Positions 33,915 through 46,073 of a stretch of DNA of 64,000 nt are shown here, in pieces (the first letter of the stretch is position 1; every line of letters starts with the position of its first letter). The stretch lies in NCBI RefSeq assembly GCF_024763615.1, contig NC_077223.1, positions 15,500,001-15,564,000 on the forward strand, read 5' to 3'. A model generated the notes under the pieces. It searched no databases. It was given only the letters and a program-made list of their open reading frames with translations, and had not been told where the DNA came from. The DNA comes from Phlebotomus papatasi (Eukaryota > Arthropoda > Insecta > Diptera > Psychodidae). Both the position numbers and the translations under genes were made by a program.

Positions 33915-36900
33915 TAACTACTCAAGTTTGAGAAAAAGCAAAAATAATATTTTTATCCATTAAATAAGTGAATGTAATCGACACATTTCAATCTTGTACC
34001 AGCTGGGTTCTTCACTAAAAAATTCTAGCAGTGATATTTTCGCTAATGAGAGCTGGTTGATAGAAAACATTTATTGTTTTTTTCCTTGTGAAAAAGTATT
34101 TTAAATCCAAAGGTTTAATTAAAAGTGAATCAGCGAAAAGGCGACCCAGTTAGCGCATGCTGACTTATTTCAGTATTCTCATTATTTAATAAATTTTCTT
34201 TAATATTTTTGATAATTTTCTTTATATTATGTTTCTGAATGAAACAGTGAATAATCCTATGGATTTAGAAGTAGTAAAAAAGAATTTCATTAGTCAAAAA
34301 CAAGCGTTTAAGTAGAACTCTTTGGAAAACGATCCAATTACCCCACCTTACTAAAGTGCGTACCATTACCATTAGGTCACTTTACAGAACTCAAAATTTT
34401 TTTCTGTATTCGTTTTATTTAAATTTTTCTGCAAAATTCTTTGAATTGAATTAATTGACAATAGATTATTGTAATTTTTTGACACTGCAACTGCTCTCCC
34501 ATATTTCCATTGAAAAAATGCTGATTTTTATGGTTTTGCAGTGTATCAAAACCATAAGGTCACTTGTCAATAATCACATTTTCTTCTATATATATTTTTT
34601 TATTTAATTTTTTTCACAAAATACTTTGATTGGATCCTATTTATTGGATAATTTTTTGACAGTGAAACACCTTTCTTAAATTTGAATTGAGAAAATATCA
34701 ATTTTATATGTTTTTGATCGTAAAACTACGATAATGTCAATAAATTCTTTTGTAATGTTTTTATTCGAGATAATTTTTATGCAAATCTTTAAAATTAGTG
34801 ATGCCAACGTTTTTCTGAAGTATTTCAAGAATGTGATTAGGCATACTATCGATTAAATTTTCGATGAACTTATCATCAGGCTTGTTCCAGGTATCCAAAA
34901 TTGCAGATTTTAACTCCAAAACGTAAGTGAATTGGCAAATATCGGCGAAAATATGGCAAACAAGAATCCCCCAAATATTTTCAATTGGATTGAAGTAAAA
35001 AGTTCAAGAGGTCAGGTGGTTACGCCAAGATTTTAATATTCTGAGCTCGGATCCAAAATAAAAGTTTTGCGCTCATATGGATTCGAGCATTATCCTGCTG
35101 GAATATGAACATCTTAGCGCCGGTTTACTGAAATAAAAGATAGCAGACCATCTCTGTGATCTTCAATATAATCCTGGCTTTTCGAATAATGCTTTTGATT
35201 AAAAAAAGTAAATTATTGCACACAGGAAACTTCTTCGTGTGCTTGCATGAAACTGCCCCTTATGCACTTTCGAGACTCAAATCAAAATTGTCAGAACCAT
35301 GTTAGAATTCATTCAACGCTAAATGCCTTATAATAGTCATAAAACCACTGATAAAATAATACAATTATTTTACTTCGATAGATAAGTGCAACGGTTCAGA
35401 AATTGGTGAAAATCAAACATTACAAAGTTTCATTTTGATGCAGTTTTATAAAATCAATTACAGAACTTAAACGAGAAGCGTCACGAAATTAATTATTTTT
35501 ATGAACATGGGTTTCAGTTATCGCTTCAGTAACATGAAGGTTTTATTTCATTCCTTTCAAAGAGATAAGAAGAATATGCAAAAATTGAAACTGCCCCACC
35601 ATCCCCTAAGTTTTAAGTTACATGTTTCCATTATTTAAGTTAGGATATTAAACCAATTCAGAATTTACCTAATGATCTATGAAGTTCAATGTCCTTTTGT
35701 CTGGAAGATATCCATTGTCCACTATTATTTGACTGAACTGGACAGAGGTATTTTTTACGGAAGTTGATACTGATACATTTAATGTGGGTGGCAGTAAGTG
35801 AGATAAATGCTCTATGTGCAATATTGAGAAGTGAATCTTAAGTGCCAATTTGCGAGCTTCTATCAAAGAAGCACGTGAGTAGAAGGAAAACCTATCTTAA
35901 CGTGTTTGCAGGAAAGATTACAAATGAGACAACAATTGAATGTTGTTTATTTATGCACTTTATTTATTATTGTTTTGTCGGCGCCTTTTTCTCATTTCTA
36001 GTCCCATGAATTGTACATATGGTGGGCTGTTCTTTTTTTTCCACTCTTTTTTCACGATTCTATGTATTTTGTGGTGTAAGCGCCATCGAGTTTCCCAGTG
36101 AATAAAAATGTTGCTAAAACATTCGTGCAAAAACACGTGGTGTCAATTTCATTGAAATATCCCAAATAGATCAAATAGCTAAACGAAGTATTTCTACTAC
36201 ATTGCGATTGATTGTATATAGTTAACATGAGTTTGTCATTGTGACATGAATGAAAATAAATTAATTTCTGTAGTCACCTCTCGACCTGCAATGTACCAGC
36301 CCCTCAAATTTGTTACATTACAACAATAAAGTGAGGATCAATGATTTTCTTTTGCTCTTCTGCCCAATTTCATTCCTAAGGTGCGTCTCTTAGTTAGTTT
36401 CTTCACCTTCTTCTCCACCTTCTTCAATAAATACAAGTCTTTTTCTTTTCCCTCTTTTTTTTTTAATCTCGATGAATCACCAAAATCACGTTTGTTTGAT
36501 TTTACGTCCATTTTTTTTGGTGATTTCTTTGTACCTCATCCCTCTCATAGCACCGCAAAAGATGGTACATTTAACTTTATTATTCAGAAAAAAATTACCA
36601 TTTATCTTGAATAATTCATGGGTGAGATAAAGAAATAAGAACGAATATTGTATTTGCTGAGCTTCAATTTTTGACTTGATTAGTGTTCATATATGGATAC
36701 TGATATCAAAGTTTTATTTTTTTTCAATTTTCTTCCATTCACTTATAAAGAAATATGTTAAAGTAATTATTTGCACTTACATATTCACCATCGACTATCA
36801 CGTTGATCTTCACCTTGGCATGCTGATTGGGGAGATTTAAAACAACAGGAAATATTTATTTGTAACTATTTTTTTTCTCAATTTATATCTACTCCAATCG

Positions 36901-37630
36901 CACCTTACAAGTAAAATTCCAATCGCGCAATGATGACTCCACTGCTTGGCGGGATTTTTTCAATCTTTTTCTAGCATGCGGTCAGCAATCACGAAAAGTG
37001 AGTAAAGGCGTAAAATCCATCAATTAATATGCAGATAATAGCACCAGTTGGAATTTTTTGGGGAAAACTTCTTCAGTTGATGTTAAGTACCACGTGACTT
37101 TTGGATCAAAGGGGATAGCGGTGATTTTCTTCTTCAACTCACGACTTTCTGCGGCTTTTTTCGGTCTTCTCGGTACTGCTTTGTCGTGTCACTCGCACCA
37201 CTATCGAATAATTAATTATCTTTGACAAGGAGGTGGGCCAAACAAATCAAAACACCCGAAAGTTATCCTTATCTCACAATATTTGTCTACTTATTGCTAG
37301 ACCTCCAAAGAGAAACATGGAAAAAAAAATAAAGAATTGAAACAATTGTAGTTGCAAGTGGCGAAACAGTTTAAGATATCGAATTGAAGACTTTGTTCGA
37401 CCCCTCACAAAATCAATTCATCTCGTATTAATTTTCCTGATCTTCCTCCTCTCCTAATTAAATAAGAATTATAGGGTATTGTTCTGAACACATATTCTAC
37501 TCTCTTTGCTTGATATGACAAAGGAAGATGGGAAAATTTAGCAAAGGTATAGTTTCATTTTCCGTTATTTTCCCACACTTTGAGAAATATTTCTTATTTC
37601 TAAATCAGTCATACGTCATACTTGAACATA
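33915..37630. other. Intronic stretch holding the Tc1 relic
   Basis: 34340-35610 is probably the decayed body of the Tc1-type element. 35620-37630 is unique-looking sequence without a supported exon, with some GC-richer parts (36900-37270). Confidence 0.35.
34761..35200 (-). pseudogene. Tc1-type transposase relic (catalytic and C-terminal part), frameshifted
   Basis: Read on the minus strand, three broken pieces give the DDE transposase signature of Tc1/mariner. DYIEDHRDGLLSF is near 35130-35185. FQQDNARIHMSAKLL follows, with the second catalytic Asp at 35092-35094. NPIENIWGILV has the catalytic Glu at 34980-34982, and a C-terminal segment runs to a stop at 34761-34763. The Asp and Glu codons are 112 bases apart, close to the 105 of a DD34E enzyme but in different frames, so a net frame-shifting insertion lies between them; in-frame stops also occur. 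The N-terminal DNA-binding part and first Asp were not found. A possible element end TAGGGGATGGTGGGGCAG (reverse of 35591-35608) fits the local MITE cap, but no matching left end was found. Non-functional. Confidence 0.82.
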
Positions 37631-37866
37631 TAGAGTAAAATGGTACAAGTTGGACAACGATATAATTTGGACAGGGCTTTTTGTCCTGATAAATTGAGTA
37701 CTTCATTTTTATTTGTATATTTTTAATGCTTTAGTTTTATAATTTGGTTCCTTGTGCATCTAAACAAATTTTGTACTGTATTTATCAAGAAAAAAGCCAT
37801 GTCCAACTTGTACCGGCGAATTGTCCAACTTGTAACACTAATTCCAAATTATATCACTTTACCCTA
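37631..37866. mobile_element. Family K MITE, copy 2
   Basis: Reverse orientation of K copy 1, sharing TGGTTCCTTGTGC, ATTTTTAATGCTTTAGTTTT and TATCAAGAAAAAAGCCATGT. Edges TAGAGTAAAATGGTACAAG and CACTTTACCCTA. Confidence 0.82.
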
Positions 37867-37998
37867 CTTATTAAAATTAAAAATATATATATTTTTAATA
37901 ATAATAATATTTTTTAAGATCTTGAAAATATTTTTAATAATCTAAGAGTTATTTTTTGTAGAAGTAACAAGAGGGATTAGGTGTTCTAATAAGAATAT

Positions 37999-38160
37999 TG
38001 AAGCAGAGAGTAGATAGATAGATAGATATTTTATTCATCGACGCTTTAAAAGCGCAAAACATTACAGTGACTTACTTTCCCTCTCCTGCGTCCACTGCCG
38101 TCTTAGCGTTGGTGAAAAACCTCCAGAGGAGAAGGTGGAAATTCTCCTTTACAGGTTGTA
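37999..38160 (-). mobile_element. Possible non-LTR retrotransposon 3' end
   Basis: On the minus strand, GC-richer sequence (38060-38160) ends in GAATAAAATATCTATCTATC and further CTAT repeats (37999-38030), the appearance of a LINE or SINE 3' tail. No coding part is left. Assignment is tentative. Confidence 0.35.
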
Positions 38161-38263
38161 TAAAGAATTTAAAGAATAAAAGCATAATAGCCTCAATGCC
38201 ATGTCCAAGATAAAGATCAAACAAATTTCAAAGATTTCAAGATTTTACAATTCCAAGAACCAC

Positions 38264-39187
38264 TAGGGTGGAATAACCGGCTATCGCCATGTTTAGGAAA
38301 AAATTAAATTCATTTAATCATAACTTTTGAATCCTTGTTACAAGATAAGTCAAATTTGACACAGAGTTACTTAGATGTATTGGCTCTAGATTCGTGAAAA
38401 CAATAGTCCTAGAATATAACGCTGGACTACTTAAAAAACTGATTTTTATTAATAATGCAAAAATAACCATTTCTTTGCCACTTTTTACCACTTTTCGCCA
38501 GTTTTGTAAAATTTGTAACCACTTCTCGCCACCCACTTGAAAAGAACCACACTCGGTTATTTTAGGCAATGCTATGAAAAGAATACATTCACCATTTCTC
38601 TTTCCTTGTGATCACTTTATTATTACTCTCTTTAAAAGATTTTTCTTCACTTTTATTTGAGAAATCAAATTATGGGGCTTTTGCAGAAAGTAATCAATGC
38701 AGATTTGACAACTGAGAATGTACGAAGTGAAGTTAGCGTCGCCTATTGAAAAGATATGGCGACAGGTGGTAAAATCAATTCCAGAATATTACCACTTCTC
38801 GCCATGCCTCATTTTTATACAAAAATAATATAAAATGAAATATTAATTGACTAAATGCAAATTTTATGTATTCCACAAGTGCAATTAAATATTTAATAGA
38901 CAAATTATTTACACAAATAGGTATTTTTGGCCTGATGAAAATTTGACGACACTTAGTACATTTGGTAAGAGATGTTGGATTCGATGCACTTGCTTAAAAT
39001 ATTGCTCTAAAAAGTGATCAAAATCGTGAATCCAAAACGAATAATTATTATTTTTCGATTCTATGCGTAGAAGCAGAAACAATACAAAAAAATTGCGACT
39101 CATTTATTTCATAAATTGCGAAAAATAGCGATTTCAATATAAGTGGCGAGAAGTGGGGCACTGGCGAGAACTGGTGATTCCACCCTA
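38264..39187. mobile_element. Family L element, copy 2 (long form, 0.92 kb)
   Basis: TAGGGTGGAATAACCGGCTA at the left; CTGGTGATTCCACCCTA at the right; TA edges. Internal clusters of CCACTTCTCGCCA at 38515-38535 and 38795-38815. The last 180 bp or so (39005-39187) match L copy 3 at the window's right edge with about two differences. The left part resembles L copy 1 reversed. No coding frame of note. Confidence 0.82.
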
Positions 39188-39705
39188 TTTTAAAACATTT
39201 TAAAACGTTATATTTCTTGTTTTCTTGAAATTCTATTATTATTATTTTTTTAATTTTTGTGGAAATTTGGGCAAATTCTTCAGGGAAATATAAATTTTTG
39301 TCAGATGTGACTTTTCTTGTTCAGAAAATTTTAAAATACTTATTTCTTCTTAGGTAAGGCATTCTAAGCTTCATAAATGCATCGTATCAAAATATAAAAT
39401 ATTGATCTTTTAAATATTCGCAGCTTCAAAATTTTGATATTGTTCTCGGCGTTGGATTAAAGCGAAACCTCACAGAATTGTACCATTTTTAAATTAACAT
39501 GAAAGACGGTTTCATGCAGGTTTATAGGGCTTTATTTATAGGGCAGTTAATTCTAATGGTTAAGAACAGTACTCACCGATCAGACATAGTAGATCGGATC
39601 GGTAAAAGTAAAGACCATCCTTAAGTTCTACAAGTAAAGAAAAGATTACGAACAGGAGGGTGTCAAAGTCATCTGCAGTTACGGTACCCAATCACTTCTC
39701 ATCGT

Positions 39706-39959
39706 CACTGAGAGAAATCCGAAAAAGTTAAAATAACATTCCGGAAATGTTAATTTTACCCTGCAATATTGATCCGAAATCGGTGTAAATATTACCCTTT
39801 TCAGGTGTATTAGGGGTCAAATTAACCCTTTTTCATGTTAATTTTACCCTTAAAAAGTTTTAAAATTAACATTAAAAAATGTTGATATATTTTTACACCT
39901 AAAAAGTGTTAAAGTTACGAGGAAAAAAAAGTTAATCGCACCCCCTTTTTCTCTCAATG
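39706..39959. mobile_element. Family A MITE, copy 3
   Basis: CACTGAGAGAAATCCGAAAA at the left, TTTTTCTCTCAATG at the right, same internal order as copies 1 and 2. Confidence 0.85.
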
Positions 39960-40104
39960 ATTTTATAAATTACTGAAAAAAATTACATGAAAGTCATTAA
40001 TTTTTTTCGAATTAGTTATTTAAAATTTATTTTATAGAATTCTTAATGCCTATAAACTTTTATTTGAAAAATTCATCAAGATATAATTAAAGCTCTTTAA
40101 TACA

Positions 40105-40440
40105 TGGGGAAACTGTACTAAATTTCAGCATGTTAGCATAAAAGTCTTAAGTTTCAAATTCAATGTTTTTAATACAGATTGATTTTTCAATACATTATTT
40201 TTTAGTAATATTATACGGAACTTTATAGACAGTTTATCGTTTTTATTTTCTTTAAAAATATTCTCAATAAATTTAAAAATTAATAAAGATATAGCATTGG
40301 GAAATATTTCTACCACCCTGATTCTTGTAGTTTTTTTGCACTTCTCTGAAAGTGTACTGAAATAACAGTCAGTATAATCGTTCATATCTCTTTAAAAATC
40401 GTTTTAAAGTTTTGTCCCAAAATCGGAGGTTTAACCCTAT
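40105..40440. repeat. Family P, diverged partial copy
   Basis: CTAAATTTCAGCATGTTAGC, GACAGTTTATCGTTTTTATT and ACCACCCTGATTCTTGTAG parallel the left half of P at 48199-48629 and 60808-61241. The right half is missing. Confidence 0.6.
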
Positions 40441-40599
40441 ATGCTCAAAATTTAAAATTTTTACATTTTTTTTTAAATTCTACATTTCATTCTACTAAGC
40501 TGATATTAACAGAAAATGCAGAAAATATTAATGCGTTTAACTTGTGACTTATGATGAAATTTACTCAACATTTTAACCTATTTGATTACAAAATTTAGC

Positions 40600-40820
40600 T
40601 AGGAGGAAGTAGGGCACCTTTGAATATAGAGCAGGTTTGAACTTAAGATTTTTCTCCTAGGTTTAAGTGGAACAAAGCCATATCATAATGTAATTTAGCT
40701 TCTCAATCTGTTTGTGTAGCTAAATTATATCATGATAAGACTCAATTTTATTTAAAAATAAGTTGAAAAATTCCAATTTCAAAGCTGCCCATATTCAAAG
40801 GTACCCTATACTTCCTTCTA
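40600..40820. mobile_element. Family J MITE, copy 2
   Basis: TAGGAGGAAGTAGGGCACC and GGTACCCTATACTTCCTTCTA with TA edges. The interior TTTAGCTTCTCAATCTGTTT is the reverse of J copy 1. Only one CAAAGGTACC word at the right. Confidence 0.8.
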
Positions 40821-41344
40821 AGTTAGGCTAAATTGCAAAGAAATGCTGTAGTGCTACTAGCGTGTTAATGAATCACAAAAAAATTCCTTGATTCATCAAA
40901 TTGTGAATCTCTCTTTTTCTCTTGATAAAATTACCGTGAAAATCATTATTTATGATGTCAGTGTGACTGTGAGTTATATCGAAGATGCAAAAATTTTATA
41001 AATAAGTGGCAAAATCAGTCTGGCAGTTATATTTTCATGGCAATTTTTTGGACAGCATCTTGCACGATATGAAGAAGCTTCTCGCAAATTGCCAATCCAG
41101 AGGCACCAGGTTGAATGTGGCACGCGCCATCAATTCCCTCGCGATGATCATCAACACAGCTTTGGCACAATGGAAGGAGTCTCTGTTGCCAAGAAATTAG
41201 ACTTGAATGGCACTTTTTTTTGTGCTTCTTGTGACAGTTTCACCATTGAGATAAACTTCTCTCATCCACTTCATCATCTCAGTCGAATGGCATTTTTGGC
41301 TGGAGCAAAAATGATAAAAAGTCATGCCTTTTGATCATGAATAT
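40821..41344. other. Unique-looking intronic sequence
   Basis: 40980-41335 has more even base composition than its surroundings and matches no repeat seen here. Open frames at 41006-41200 and 41089-41334 show no domain. It could be a conserved non-coding element; this is inference. Confidence 0.3.
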
Positions 41345-43140
41345 TAGGTGAGATTCTTAACAATCTCACCTACTATAATCCTAACAAAATTTCATGTCGT
41401 CCGATCGCGCTCAAACTTGGCCAAAATGTGTTTCGCCACTTCCTGATCACGAATATATGGGGGGCTAAGTTACGTTCCCGGCCGGCCGTCCGGCCGCTCT
41501 TTGGAGCTTAATAGCTCCTAAACTAAAAAAGATATCGACTTGCGGTTTTCGGCAAAGGTTAAATATCGTATGAAAATTGCAACATGGTGCATTGACCCCC
41601 CACCCCCCACCCCTCCTTCCGCCATTTTGAAGACCCCCCTTTTTTTGTTTTCTCAATAGCTCCGCCCCTATGGCATCGAGCGGGCTCAAATTTTAGTATG
41701 TTATAGCTGGGCCTTAGAGCTTTCCATCAATACCAAACTTAAGGTCCCCCGACCCCCCTGACCCGAGCTATAAGGGTCCAAAAAAATTTTCTTAAAATGG
41801 CCATAACTCCGGTTCTAATTGTCAGAATTTAAAAAATGAGGGCTTTTTGGAAAGCTCTCGTGAAATGCCACTTCCCCTTCTAACATCGCAAGTTCATAAA
41901 ACCACCGCTAGGGGCGCTATTATTAAAAAGAAAATTTTTAAATCTTAAAAGTTAAATAACTCAAAAATTCCTTATGCAATCGGGCTGAAATTTTAGTATG
42001 TTGTAGCCGTTGATTATACCTATCAAACAAAAAAAACCTTAAGTCGATCCATAACCCCTGACCCGAGCTATAAGGGGTCAAAGTTCGAACATTGACCGGC
42101 CTCTATCTCCGGTTCTAATTAACATATCGACATAAATTTTACCTTTTTGGTTTCGTCTCGATGAGCACTTTCAGATGGAAGTTCAAAAAGTCACCACAGG
42201 TGGCGCTGTGATAGCGTCAAAATTCATCGAAATTCAAAGTCACTTTTCTCAAAAACGGCATTGTGCAAGTTAATGAAATTTTAGTATGTTGTAGTCCAGT
42301 CTAGGACGTTTCCAAAATGGTGCGTATGCGCGCTGTGGTTTCAATAGAACCGGAAATATGAGGGGTCAAAGTTCACGAAATTCAAAAAATCATATCTCTG
42401 GTTCTATGTGACCGATTTTGATGAATGAGGGCTTAAACGAAAGATCTCACCAAATACTACAACTTTCTAGAACATTTGAACTTCGTGGGACCAACACCAG
42501 GGGCGCCACAGTCAAAAAACGAATTTCAATATCACATAACCTCAATTATCTCGACTGTCGCTGAACCGATTTTGATGATTGCTTCGACATAATTGTAGAG
42601 GACATTTGTCTCTACATTTCGTCCATACATCATTTTCCGCTCAGACTACGCTATCACTCTGATTTTGCCGTTTAAGTGTGAAAAAATTGATTTTTCCCAT
42701 AATAACGCTTTGAAATCACTCAGATGCCAATTTGACTGCCTCTACTCCACCAAGACACTTAAAATAGGGTTTTAAATGGAAAATCCCACAGAATACAACA
42801 ATTCTTTGATATAGTTGAAGTTCAACAAATGACTACTTGGGGAACTCTGGATGAAAAAACGAGTTAAGAAACAAAAAACCTCGCTTATCTTGGATTCTGA
42901 GTAATCGATGAGATCATGTTCTATGGAAAAATTATAGAGAACATTCTGGTCTACATTTCACCCATATAACACTTTTCTGTCAGTTCATCCAAATCCTTGA
43001 TATTTTGGTTTAAATACAAAATTTGTATAATTTCACGAATTTTATTCAAGATAACTGAATGGCGTCTCCCTACTTCAGCATCAAATCGAATTTGCATGCA
43101 CTCCGAGTTAGCTCACGTTAAGAATCTCACCTACATAAGC
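41345..43140. repeat. Family S: 1.8 kb block of degenerate ~300-bp tandem units, GC-richer
   Basis: The phrase AAATTTTAGTATGTT recurs at 41688, 41988 and 42276, and CCGAGCTATAAGG and CTCCGGTTCTAATT recur at comparable spacing. Two later units share ATCATTTT/ACATTTCGTCCATA-like and ACATTTCACCCATATAACAC words (about 42610 and 42950). The left edge GTGAGATTCTTAACAATC and right edge GTTAAGAATCTCACCTACA are inverted counterparts, so the block looks like one mobile unit. No open frame of useful length. Confidence 0.65.
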
Positions 43141-44930
43141 CGGTTAGGATTATCTGTCCCTTTTCTTTCCTGCACCTTTTCCTACATAATATACCTTGCT
43201 ACAAAAATTGTCCACGAGCTTGTGCCTGTAATCAATAATATTCTCTCCCCGGTGTTGTGCGATGTCTTTGTGCATTGCATATGACGCAGTCCCCAAGCAC
43301 CTCATTAGTAATGCGAATAATCGAGAATAAAAGTCCAACAACGAGGATGACCCTTAACCGGTTGTTGGTGAGCCAGCCACTTTCAGCACATTTGATTTTA
43401 TTTATAACAATCGTCAGCTACGGGCTGCAGGCTTAATTTGACGTGATATATGCCCAAAAGTGGATATTCAGTAACTCTGATTGAATACACCTGGATTTAG
43501 CACAATATCTTTAATATTTATGATTTGATAATTGGACAACATACACGAATTATAAAATGATTTTTTTTCAGAGTCTTTGTCGGTTGGAAATATGGACTTT
43601 AAGTTCCAATTTGGACAGGATTTTCTCTAAAGATTGCAAATCGATATGTATAACCGTTTGGGCCAAAGTACTAACTTGAGAAAAATCGAGCACTCACCCA
43701 ATCGATCAAACCTCTTTATCTATGACTTGGTTATCAAAATGATATTGTTTGAACAAACTCGAGTGCTAAGAGAAGACAGATATTGTTATCGATCGTTATG
43801 GAATTTCCTATGTTTTGTAGATTGACTTTAACGACCTTGACAGATAGTCTTTCAAATAGTCATAATATTTTATACATAAAACGAAAGAACAAAAGAAAGG
43901 GCCACTTTAGCAAGAAAAATAATGTTAACAAAATATATGGAACGGTCCTCGATTAGTGAAATTATTTTTCAAATTGAATAAGTTTGTGAAATGCTTACAG
44001 GACTTTCAGAACATCTAGAATATGTACGATTTGAGTATCTAGTTTAGGTTAAGTGTAAAGCCTTACTGATTTTTTCAATTTTTTAAGAATCTTAAATTTT
44101 CTGAGGCTTATTTTTAGATAATTTAGGAAAATTGCAAAATATATTAAATAAAAAAAAATTTAAAAGTTATTCTAATCGGAGAGAACAATTGTTGTCTTGA
44201 TTGTTGTCTTTTTATCCGATACAGGAGGTTTGCTTAACGTTTTCCATTTTTTTTTGTTTTCTTATAAATTTTCTTAATGTGACTTGCCAAAAACCTAAAA
44301 AATTACAAAAAAATGATAAGGCTTTGATAAATCAATGTGATTCAGCCTTGAAGATTTCAATATGGATTATGACCTGTGTTTGGATTTATTCTCTTCTTAC
44401 TTTACAATTTTTTTCTACTATGTACACAGTAAGATATTTTAAACTAGAGAGATTCAAGATCAAATGATTTTGAGTATTCCATCTCATATGTAGTACAATG
44501 AGCTCGACCATAAGTATATAGTAAAGTCTGTTAAAATTCGATCAATTTTCAAATTCTTTTAGAGACTTAATGAAATTGCTGTATTAATTTTAGCATATTT
44601 TGCCATCGATTTTGAAAAACCAAAATTTCATAAATAAATATGGCATTTTTCTAGATAATTCTGAATTGAATTTCTTGAGATTTTGGCATTGGAACCATAT
44701 AGTATTTTCAGAGAATATTTTGGAGATAGTGATATTCATTTTAACACATTTTGGAATTGATTTTAGATCATTTACATCTTTAGATTTAGATCATTTTGGT
44801 TTTGATTAAAAAAAATAGTTTAGCGAAAAATAGCATTTAATTTAGAGAACTATAGTAGAGCAACTTTTAGAGATTTTTGCATTAATTTTAGTATATTTTT
44901 GAATTGATTTTAGATAATTTTGGCATCGAT
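43141..44930. other. Intronic stretch; degenerate A/T-rich phrase repeats at 44590-44940
   Basis: No exon is supported. The last part repeats phrases like ATTAATTTTAGTATATTTTG and TTTTGGCATCGATTT in degenerate form, an old simple tandem repeat. Confidence 0.4.
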
Positions 44931-45448
44931 TTAGCCCTTTAAGGACGATTGGAACACCGGTGTCCCATAAAGAAAATAATTTTCCCTGACCAACCAAAGT
45001 AAAGATATTTATTTCTTATGTCTGTACATAATTGCAAAGTAGAAGGTTGAAGGAATCTAGAATATTTTTTGCAAATCTGCTATGTAGTAAATATTTAAGC
45101 TCAAAAATGGCGAATTTTTAAATTCTCAAATTCATAATTTGATCTTATTTATTTTTTATACTTTCAATTTTTTTAAGCAAAACCCTTTTGGCAATAAAAA
45201 CTACAATACTCATACGTAATATTTTTCATTAAAGCGAAAAATATTATTCATTGGTATTGTCAGAAAAATTACTTAAATTTTTGGGCTATTTTTGTCCCTA
45301 TCGTTCATAGAAGCACAAAATACACCGAATCAGACTCTGTTGGACTTTCTAAGGTTAGATTTAAGACTTATCATTGATTATGTTTCTCAGTTTAATTTTC
45401 ATTGTTTAATTTCAGTGCGTAAAAAGTGTCTCGTCGTTAAAGGGTTAA
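44931..45448. mobile_element. Family AA (piggyBac-like) MITE, copy 1
   Basis: Left TTAGCCCTTTAAGGACGATT, right CGTCGTTAAAGGGTTAA. The inverted ends CCCTTTAAGGACGA sit next to TTAA (one copy mutated to TTAG). A TTAA target and CCYT ends are typical of piggyBac-type elements. The shorter copy 53380-53527 has the same ends. Confidence 0.75.
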
Positions 45449-45852
45449 GATAATTTTGATAATTTTTATAGATTTTTATTCACTCCGTGTGCTAGTACTA
45501 TGTGAGATTCTTTTCAATGAATTCATATTCACTGTTTCTATACCAAATATATTATAATTGTATTTATTTTCTTTATTTTTTAATATTCATTAAAAGTATT
45601 ATATAAAAATGTTAAGATTTTAAAACGATTACGAGTTACTTTTATAGCTAGATTATTATTCTGACCATAAATCATTATAATGATTTAATTACAAATTCTA
45701 CCTTTAATAAGAATTTCTCCATGAATAATGCCTAATATGAAATTATTAGAGTTAAATCACGTGATTAAACTTTAGAACTGAAACACTCTTCATATATGAT
45801 CATCTCCTTTTATCAATTATTAAGCAGTTTGAAAGAATTATATAAATCTACT

Positions 45853-46073
45853 TAGGGGAAAGCGCGCTACCGTCGCACGTTTTATGCTTCGCACAAATCA
45901 CTTTTTTCAATGTGTTATAAATGAATTTGGCGCATTATAATATAATATTTTAATAGATAGTAAAATGCCTTAAATTTTCAGAAAAGAGGTATGAGTGAAA
46001 TCCATAAGGAACATAGAGAAAAAATTGAATTGTCCGAGGCTTGAGTCGTCCGAAGGCAGCGCGCTTTCTCCTA
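45853..46073. mobile_element. Family E MITE, copy 2 (uninterrupted)
   Basis: TAGGGGAAAGCGCGCTACC and GGCAGCGCGCTTTCTCCTA, TA edges, 221 bp. It provides the empty-site reference for both insertions in E copy 1. It lies about 490 bp upstream of the exon B acceptor. Confidence 0.85.

Noticed and set aside
38318..38569. Minus-strand 83-codon frame
   Set aside because: Falls within family L and is not preserved in other L copies.
41006..41334. Two overlapping frames before block S
   Set aside because: Somewhat even composition, but no domain and overlapping frames are equally open; left as possible non-coding conserved DNA.
41345..43140. Block S as rRNA or bacterial insert
   Set aside because: No rRNA-conserved segments and no open frames; internal ~300-bp periodicity fits a repeat instead.
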